From assembly GCA_937908275.1 (NCBI GenBank), contig CALERA010000244.1, forward strand, positions 1 to 10,740: a stretch of DNA of 10,740 bases, in the 5' to 3' direction. The notes under the pieces are model-generated. The model was not told the DNA's origin. It worked only from the letters and a program-made list of their open reading frames with translations, and searched no databases. Shown piece after piece: positions 6,151 to 10,740 of this stretch. The stretch comes from an uncultured Desulfarculaceae bacterium. Lineage in GTDB: Bacteria > Desulfobacterota > Desulfarculia > Desulfarculales > Desulfarculaceae. Position 1 is the first letter of the stretch, and each line of letters starts with the position of its first letter. The position numbers and the translations under genes are program-made.

Positions 6151-7103
6151 GGCTGGGGTGACTTTTCCTTCTGGTGGCGCATCAGGTTCACCGGCGCGTA
6201 GTCGTCGCTGAGCACCGGGGCCTCCACCTGGTGTTGGCTGTAGTCGTCGTACTCGGCCTCCACCAACTCGGCCAGGTCGAAACTCCAGGGCCGGTCCCGG
6301 GTCAGGGCCCGGGCCCGGGCCACGGCCGCGCCAGCTTCCACCCGGCCCGGCTCGGCCAGGGCCAGGAAGATGTAGTTGCGGGTGCGGCCGGCCTGGAGCA
6401 GGTAGAGCTGGGGGAAGACGGCCTGATAGGTCTTGATCTGGGAGGTGAAGAAGCGGTTCAGGTCCGCCGACCAGATGTTGCTGGCCACCACCCCGCCGGG
6501 CTTCAGGCGGCTTTTCACCAACTCCAGGAACTCGCGGGTGGTGAGGTGGAAGGGCACCGCCTGGTCGTTGTAGGCGTCCAGGAAGATGACGTCGTAGCGC
6601 TGGGGGTTGCGTTTCAGGAAGATGCGCCCGTCCTGGGTGACCACCCGCATGGCCGGGTCGGGCCTGAAACCCAGGTATTTCTCGGCCACCCGCGCCACCT
6701 CGGGGTCGATCTCGGCGATGTCGATGCTGGCCTGGGGCTCCACCAGGCGCAGGTACATCGGCATGCTGCCCCCGCCCAGGCCCACGAAGAGCACGCTGGC
6801 CGGGGGGCGGTCCAGGAAGGCCAGGGCCGCGAAACCGCTCTTGGTGTAGGCGAAGGTCAGCAACTCGGGGTGACCGGGCTTGACCACGCTCTGGTGGCCC
6901 ATGGCCCGGTTGAAGGACAGGTAGCGCAGGCCCTCGGGGTCCTCCATCACCATCACGTGGTGATAGAGGCTGTCGGCCTCGTAGATGGGGCGCAGTTGCA
7001 GGGCCTGGCCGCCGGTGGGCCAGGCCAGGTCCAGGAGCAAGCCCAGGCCCAGGATCAGCAGCAGGCCTCCCAGAAGTTTGGCCGTGGCCCAGGGCTGGCG
7101 CAT
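6147..7103 (-). CDS. Membrane-anchored spermidine-synthase-like (aminopropyltransferase-fold) protein
   Basis: A 318-residue protein. Residues 9-28 form one hydrophobic helix (signal anchor or uncleaved signal), so the catalytic part is probably tethered to the membrane. The SAM/decarboxy-SAM Rossmann motifs are clear: VLFVGLGGGSMPMYL (104-118), IAEIDPEV (129-136) and TQDGRIFL (156-163). YDVIFLDAYNDQAVPFHL (170-187) replaces the D-S-x-D-P gate of true spermidine synthases, with N179 where the second Asp is expected. The C-terminal LSDDYAPVNLM (298-308) is typical of the fused membrane-synthase group. It is therefore a polyamine-synthase-fold enzyme whose substrate cannot be assigned; calling it SpeE would be an overreach. 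ATG 7103 follows the DUF711 stop by 9 bp, and the TGA overlaps the next ATG. Confidence 0.88.
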   Translation of the reverse strand: MRQPWATAKLLGGLLLILGLGLLLDLAWPTGGQALQLRPIYEADSLYHHVMVMEDPEGLRYLSFNRAMGHQSVVKPGHPELLTFAYTKSGFAALAFLDRPPASVLFVGLGGGSMPMYLRLVEPQASIDIAEIDPEVARVAEKYLGFRPDPAMRVVTQDGRIFLKRNPQRYDVIFLDAYNDQAVPFHLTTREFLELVKSRLKPGGVVASNIWSADLNRFFTSQIKTYQAVFPQLYLLQAGRTRNYIFLALAEPGRVEAGAAVARARALTRDRPWSFDLAELVEAEYDDYSQHQVEAPVLSDDYAPVNLMRHQKEKSPQP

Positions 7104-7112
7104 GGCGGCGGC

Positions 7113-8471
7113 CTAGTTGCGCAGGGCGCCGGCCGGGGCCGGCAAGCGACCGCCCCGGGCGATGAAGCGCTCGCCGCTGAAGCGGTTGACCGGCATGATC
7201 GGGGCCCGTCCCAGCAGGCCGCCGAAATCCACCGAATCCCCGGGCGCGCGGCCCGGGGCCGGGATGACCCGCACTCCGGTGGTCTTGTGGTTGACCATGC
7301 CGATGGCCAGTTCGTCGGCGATGATGGCCGACAGGGCGTGGGCCGGGGTGTCGCCGGGCACCGCGAACATGTCCAGGCCCACCGAGCAGACCGCGGTCAT
7401 GGCCTCCAGCTTTTCCAGGGAGAGCGCGCCGCACTCCACGGCCTCGATCATGGCCAGGTCCTCGGAGACCGGGATGAAGGTGCCCGAGAGGCCGCCCACG
7501 TGGCCCGAGGCCATGGCCCCGCCGCGTTTCACGGCGTCGATCAGAAGCGCCAGGGCGGCGGTGGTGCCGGGCGCGCCCACCTGCTCCAGGCCCATGGCCT
7601 GCAGGATGCGCCCCACGCTGTCGCCGATCATGGTGGTGGGGGCCAGGCTGATGTCCACCACGCCGAAGGAGACCCCCAGCCGCCGGGCCAGCTCCCGCCC
7701 CACCAGCTCGCCGGCCCGGGTGATCTTGAAGACCGTGCGCCGGATCACCTCGCTGAGCATGGTCAGGTCGCAGTCCGGGTATTTTTCCACCACCGCCCGC
7801 ACCACGCCGGGGCCGCTGATGCCCACGTTCAGGGTGACGTCGCCCTCGCCGCCGCCATGGAAGGCCCCGGCCATGAAGGGGTTGTCCTCGGGCGCGTTGG
7901 CAAAGGCCACGAACTTGGCGCAGGCCAGGGCGTCGTCGCTGGTGGCGGCCATGTCCTTGAGGACGTGCCCCAGGCGGGCCACGGCGTCCAGGTTCATCCC
8001 GGCGGCGGTGCTGGCCAGGTTCAGGAAGCCGCAGATGCGGTTGGTCTGGGACAGGCAGACCGGCAGCGCCTCCATCAGGCGGCGGTCGGCGGCGGTCATG
8101 GCCTTCTGCACCAGGGCCCCGAAGCCGCCGATGAAGTCCACCCCGGCCTCGGTCGCGGCCCGGTCCAGGGCCTGGGCCAGGATCAGGGGCGCGTCGGGCT
8201 CCCGGCAGGGCTCGATCAGCCAGGCCGCCGGGGTGATGGACAGGCGCTTGTTGACGATGGGCACGCCCAGGTCCTGGCTGACCGCCTCGGCCTCGGCCTT
8301 CAGGCGCGCGCCCAGGCCCGCCAGGCGCGCATGGGCCAGGCCGGCCAGCTCGGCCGCGTCCGGGCGCACCAGGTCCTTGAGGTTCACGCCCAGGGTGACC
8401 GCGCGGATGTCGAAATTGTGGAAGAGGATCATTCCCGCGGTCTCGAAGGCCTCTTCCACGCTGAAACTCAT
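7113..8471 (-). CDS. DUF711 / UPF0210 family protein
   Basis: A 452-residue cytoplasmic protein matching the DUF711 (UPF0210) family along its whole length. Conserved blocks are FDIRAVTLGVNL (20-31), PIVNKRLSITP (71-81), DFIGGFGALVQK (112-123), ANAPEDNPFMAGAFHGGGEGD (191-211, in parts), VGISGPGVV (216-224), APGTTAALALLIDAV (300-314), GGLSGTFIPVSED (326-338), MTAVCSVGLDM (358-368) and the C-terminal FGGLLGRAPIM (416-426). The family has a PFL-like fold by general annotation but no established reaction. Its standing partner is the UPF0237 ACT-domain protein, which lies 18 bp upstream here, suggesting an amino-acid-sensing regulatory or enzymatic pair. ATG 8471 has GGGAG 8 bases upstream. The length is normal and no motif is missing. 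Confidence 0.93.
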   Translation of the reverse strand: MSFSVEEAFETAGMILFHNFDIRAVTLGVNLKDLVRPDAAELAGLAHARLAGLGARLKAEAEAVSQDLGVPIVNKRLSITPAAWLIEPCREPDAPLILAQALDRAATEAGVDFIGGFGALVQKAMTAADRRLMEALPVCLSQTNRICGFLNLASTAAGMNLDAVARLGHVLKDMAATSDDALACAKFVAFANAPEDNPFMAGAFHGGGEGDVTLNVGISGPGVVRAVVEKYPDCDLTMLSEVIRRTVFKITRAGELVGRELARRLGVSFGVVDISLAPTTMIGDSVGRILQAMGLEQVGAPGTTAALALLIDAVKRGGAMASGHVGGLSGTFIPVSEDLAMIEAVECGALSLEKLEAMTAVCSVGLDMFAVPGDTPAHALSAIIADELAIGMVNHKTTGVRVIPAPGRAPGDSVDFGGLLGRAPIMPVNRFSGERFIARGGRLPAPAGALRN

Positions 8472-8489
8472 GACGGTTCGCTCCCGACC

Positions 8490-8768
8490 CTAGACCCGGT
8501 GCATGGCCTTGACCACGGACTCGGAATGGACCATCACCGTGAGCCCCATGGTCTGGCCCAGGTGATCCAGGTCGCGGCGCAGGCCGGCCGGCCCGGAGTC
8601 GCAATCGCTGATGTCCACCAGCATGGTCATGACGAAGGTGCCGTCCATGACCTTCTGCTGCACGTCCTCCACGTTGGCCCCGTGCTGGAAGAGCAGGGTG
8701 GAGACCCGGGCGATGATGCCCTTCTGGTCGCCGCCGATCACCACCACGAAGACCCGTTCCTTGTCCAT
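8490..8768 (-). CDS. ACT-domain protein (UPF0237)
   Basis: A 92-residue single ACT-domain protein. The beta-alpha-beta-beta pattern is visible: VFVVVIGGDQKGIIARVSTL (6-25), then HGANVEDVQQKVMDGTFVMT and a long second helix (about 62-75). The GxDxxGI turn (GGDQKGI, 12-18) is the usual small-ligand site of ACT domains, which commonly bind amino acids and dimerise. It resembles the stand-alone UPF0237/GcvR-like group. It lies 14 bp after the nth stop and 18 bp before the DUF711 gene, its typical neighbour. The ATG at 8768 is chosen by family length; there is only weak ribosome-site support (AGGCGAGCC before the ATG). The ligand is unknown. Confidence 0.92.
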   Translation of the reverse strand: MDKERVFVVVIGGDQKGIIARVSTLLFQHGANVEDVQQKVMDGTFVMTMLVDISDCDSGPAGLRRDLDHLGQTMGLTVMVHSESVVKAMHRV

Positions 8769-8782
8769 GGCTCGCCTGTCCC

Positions 8783-9451
8783 CTATCCGCCCAGCCCCTG
8801 CCCGTGGGGGCAGTGGGGCAAGAGGTCGCATTGGCCGCAGAGCGGCTTGCGGGCCTGGCACAACCGCCGGCCGTGCCAGATCATCTGGTGGCTGAAGAGC
8901 GTCCAGCGCTTCTGCGGGATGACCTGCATCAGGGCCAGCTCCACCTTGACCGGGTCCTCCTGGTCGGTCAGCCCCAGGCGGCGCGACACCCGGCCCAGGT
9001 GGGTGTCCACCGTGATGCCGGGGATGCCGAAGGCGTTGCCCAGCACCACGTTGGCGGTCTTGCGCCCCACCCCGGGCAGCTTCACCAGCAGGTCGAGATC
9101 GGCCGGCACCTGGCCGCCGTGGCGCTCCACCAGGCCCCGGGCCATGCCCAACAGCGACTTGGCCTTGTTGCGGAAAAACCCGGTGGGCCGGATGATCTCC
9201 TCCAGCTCGGCCGGGTCGGCGGCGGCCAGGGCCCGCGGGTCGGGAAAGCGGGCGAACAAGGCCGGGGTGACCTTGTTCACCTGCTCGTCGGTGCACTGGG
9301 CCGAGAGGATGGTGGCCGCCAGGAGCTGGAAGGGCCCGTCGAAGCGCAGGGCGCACTCGGCGGCCGGGTAGAGCCGGTCCAGGACCGCCAGGATGGCGGC
9401 CACCCGCCCGGGCTCGGGCGGCGGGAAACCCGCTGGACCGGTCTTGGTCAA
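8783..9451 (-). CDS. nth: Endonuclease III (DNA glycosylase/AP lyase)
   Basis: A 222-residue base-excision-repair enzyme that removes oxidised pyrimidines and cuts at abasic sites. The helix-hairpin-helix LPGVGRKTANVVLG (125-138) carries catalytic Lys131, and the essential Asp149 lies in VDTHLGRVSRRLGL. The [4Fe-4S] cluster ligands C198-X6-C205-X2-C208-X5-C214 are all present. All six key residues keep a constant +11 offset from E. coli Nth (K120, D138, C187-C203). The start is TTG at 9451, 2 bp after the cyclophilin stop, with GGAG 8 bases upstream; GTG at codon 17 is a possible alternative. The GC-rich C-terminal tail (PHGQGLGG) is unremarkable. Position between a secreted cyclophilin and the ACT/DUF711 genes has no obvious functional link. 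Confidence 0.97.
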   Translation of the reverse strand: MTKTGPAGFPPPEPGRVAAILAVLDRLYPAAECALRFDGPFQLLAATILSAQCTDEQVNKVTPALFARFPDPRALAAADPAELEEIIRPTGFFRNKAKSLLGMARGLVERHGGQVPADLDLLVKLPGVGRKTANVVLGNAFGIPGITVDTHLGRVSRRLGLTDQEDPVKVELALMQVIPQKRWTLFSHQMIWHGRRLCQARKPLCGQCDLLPHCPHGQGLGG

Positions 9452-9453
9452 GC

Positions 9454-10065
9454 CTACGGCTCCACCACCTCGGCCTTTTCGATCACCACCGGCTCGTTGG
9501 GCACGTCGTCGAACATGCCCTTGCTGCCGGTGGGCACGGCCTTGATCTTGTTGACCACGCCATGGCCCTTGACCACCTTGCCGAAGACGCAGTAGCCCCA
9601 GCCCTGCATGTTCTTGGCCTTGTGGTTCAGGAACTCGTTGTTCTTCACGTTGATGAAGAACTGGGCGGTGGCGCTGTTGGGGTCCTGGGTGCGGGCCATG
9701 GCCACGGTGTAGGCCTCGTTCTTCAGCCCGTTGTCGGCCTCGTTGTCGATCGGGTTCTTGGTGGGCTTCTGCTGCAGGTCCGGGGTCATGCCGCCGCCCT
9801 GGATCATGAAGCCGTTGATGACCCGGTGGAAGATGGTGCCGTCATAGTGGCCGGACTTGACGTAGTCCAGGAAGTTGGCGGTGGATTTGGGGGCTTCGCT
9901 GGCGAAGAGCTCGATGTCGATCTCGCCCATGTTGGTGGTGAGGCGTACCACGGGATTTCTCCTTTCGTTCTGGGCCCAGGCCGCGCCCGCCAGGCAGAGG
10001 GCCGCGACCAGGAAAAGCGTTAGGGAAGCGATGGCTATCTTTGTCGCGCGACTGCGGTCATTCAC
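9454..10065 (-). CDS. Exported cyclophilin-type peptidyl-prolyl isomerase
   Basis: A 203-residue PPIase that would speed proline cis/trans isomerisation in the periplasm. The N-terminus has a basic start, a hydrophobic core (10-29) and an AWA|Q signal peptidase I site near residue 31. The cyclophilin core includes TNMGEIDIELF (44-54), FHRVINGFMIQGGG (79-92, catalytic Arg81) and QFFINV (135-140), followed by GYCVFGKVVKG. It resembles PpiA-type proteins. The GTG at 10065 is the start: it has AAGGAG 7 bases upstream, whereas the nearby ATG (10061-10059) is in another frame. The gene heads the minus-strand series, and its TAG is 2 bp before the nth start. Confidence 0.95.
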   Translation of the reverse strand: MNDRSRATKIAIASLTLFLVAALCLAGAAWAQNERRNPVVRLTTNMGEIDIELFASEAPKSTANFLDYVKSGHYDGTIFHRVINGFMIQGGGMTPDLQQKPTKNPIDNEADNGLKNEAYTVAMARTQDPNSATAQFFINVKNNEFLNHKAKNMQGWGYCVFGKVVKGHGVVNKIKAVPTGSKGMFDDVPNEPVVIEKAEVVEP

Positions 10066-10072
10066 GCTCGCA

Positions 10073-10078
10073 CTCCTT
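10073..10078 (-). promoter_or_regulatory. Ribosome binding site deciding the cyclophilin GTG start
   Basis: AAGGAG on the minus strand, 7 bases before GTG 10065. This is the strongest Shine-Dalgarno of the minus-strand genes, consistent with the first gene of an operon. A promoter should lie in 10085-10130, where an AT-rich patch (TAAATAAT) is seen, but no confident hexamer pair. Confidence 0.7.
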
Positions 10079-10130
10079 TGTCGGGCAAGGTCGGCGATGG
10101 TCGGGCCGGGGCCTTAACCCCGGATTATTT

Positions 10131-10163
10131 ACCAGAAAACAACGGGAAGGCCAGCCTTTCCCG
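10131..10163 (-). terminator. Probable terminator of the LOG-family gene
   Basis: On the minus strand, CGGGAAAGG and CCTTCCCG pair around a CTGG loop with one bulged A, followed by TTGTTTTC. It lies 17 bases after the gene's stop codon and ahead of the cyclophilin gene. Confidence 0.6.
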
Positions 10164-10180
10164 GTCCGGGAGGGTTGGCC

Positions 10181-10738
10181 CTAGAGGATCACCATCTGGC
10201 GGATCAGGCGGATCACGTCGGCCGGGTCGTCCATGATCCGGATCAGGTCCAGGTCGTCGGGGCTGATCATCTCGTGGCGGGCCAACTGGTCGCGGAACCA
10301 TTCGATCAGGCCGTTCCAGTAGTCGCTGCCGATCAGGATCACCGGGAAGGGGCGGATGCGCTGGGTCTGGATCAGGGTGATGGCCTCGGCCAACTCGTCC
10401 AGGGTGCCGAACCCGCCGGGCATGACGATGTAAGCCACTGAATATTTGACGAAGATGACCTTGCGCACGAAGAAGTAGCGGAAGGACAGGCGCACGTTGG
10501 CATAGGGGTTGGGCCGCTGCTCGAAGGGCAGCTCGATGTTCAGGCCCACCGAGTGGCCGCCGGCCTCGGCCGCGCCCTTGTTGCCGGCCTCCATCACCCC
10601 GCCGCCGCCGCCGGTGATCACCGAGAACCCGGCCTCCACCAGCCGCCGGCCCAGGTCCTCGGACAACCGGTAGACGTCGCTGCCGGGCTTGACCCGGGCC
10701 GAGCCGAAGATGCTGACGCCCTTGGGCACGTTGCTCAT
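10181..10738 (-). CDS. LOG-family protein (nucleoside 5'-monophosphate phosphoribohydrolase-like)
   Basis: 185 residues are visible from ATG 10738, only 2 bases from the window edge; the true start may be further upstream, since many homologues carry an N-terminal extension. Motifs: VSIFGSARVKPG (8-19), GGGGGVMEAGNKGA (43-56), the LNIELPFEQRPNPY block (66-79), SFRYFFVRKVIFVKYS (85-100) and the signature PGGFGTLDE (107-115). These place it in the LOG family (often mis-annotated as lysine decarboxylase), whose members remove ribose 5-phosphate from nucleoside monophosphates. The SFRYFF/ELPFEQ form matches the long-type LOG group (TIGR00730-like). Substrate and physiological role in this host are unknown. 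The TAG stop (10183-10181) is followed by a terminator-like hairpin. Confidence 0.92.
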   Translation of the reverse strand: MSNVPKGVSIFGSARVKPGSDVYRLSEDLGRRLVEAGFSVITGGGGGVMEAGNKGAAEAGGHSVGLNIELPFEQRPNPYANVRLSFRYFFVRKVIFVKYSVAYIVMPGGFGTLDELAEAITLIQTQRIRPFPVILIGSDYWNGLIEWFRDQLARHEMISPDDLDLIRIMDDPADVIRLIRQMVIL

Positions 10739-10740
10739 GG

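Noticed and set aside
6147..7103. Naming this gene speE
   Set aside because: The GGGDG and D-S-x-D-P active-site motifs of true spermidine synthases are changed and there is a membrane anchor, so the substrate cannot be assumed.
5521..8604. 1027-codon minus-strand frame running from the ACT-gene end through the DUF711 gene into the membrane protein
   Set aside because: Only its last 209 codons (from 6150) form a real protein. The upstream part is an out-of-frame Gly/Pro/Arg-rich shadow of DUF711 and the synthase-like gene.
6174..9371. Open frame of 1065 codons on the plus strand across four minus-strand genes
   Set aside because: It is antisense to well-supported genes (spermidine-synthase-like, DUF711, ACT, nth), rich in H, G, Q and A, and has no family signature.

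Overview
The window is a GC-rich, densely coded bacterial chromosomal segment. The gene families, the TTG/GTG starts and the very high GC suggest a deltaproteobacterium in the broad sense (Desulfobacterota, possibly Desulfarculales-like). That placement is an inference from style and content, not a match to a named genome.

Plus strand, 1-4770. The window opens inside a gene for a Pro/Ala-rich acidic protein with four copies of a DDLDSLLAELE-type motif and a charged helical C-terminus. Two GC-rich hairpins, the second with a T-rich tail, close that unit. Next is a complete valyl-tRNA synthetase gene (valS, start 786) ended by a strong intrinsic terminator (13-bp stem). Two coupled genes follow: a UPF0251/DUF134 helix-turn-helix protein (TTG start at 3614) and, 2 bp later, an unusual protein joining an RsbW-like ATPase fold with degraded ATP-binding motifs to a PqqD-like C-terminal domain.

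Minus strand, 10065 down to 4795. A tightly packed run of eight genes reads: secreted cyclophilin, endonuclease III (nth), ACT-domain protein (UPF0237), DUF711/UPF0210 protein, spermidine-synthase-like protein with an N-terminal membrane anchor, a six-helix membrane protein matching the membrane half of fused spermidine synthases, then a MNT/HepT toxin-antitoxin pair. Gaps are 2-18 bp or overlaps, except 56 bp before the MNT gene. The MNT/HepT pair looks less GC-rich than the rest and may be an acquired module. It meets the plus-strand unit convergently, with 24 bp between stop codons and no clear terminator.

Further upstream on the minus strand is a LOG-family phosphoribohydrolase gene at the right edge (10181-10738) with its own terminator-like hairpin before the cyclophilin gene.

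Most of the window is housekeeping. The parts most worth a second look are the degenerate RsbW/PqqD fusion coupled to a DNA-binding protein, the split and order-reversed spermidine-synthase/membrane pair, and the FliM-like motif array in the first protein. No CRISPR array, rRNA, tRNA, insertion sequence or phage gene was seen. No stretch over 300 bases lacks a gene.
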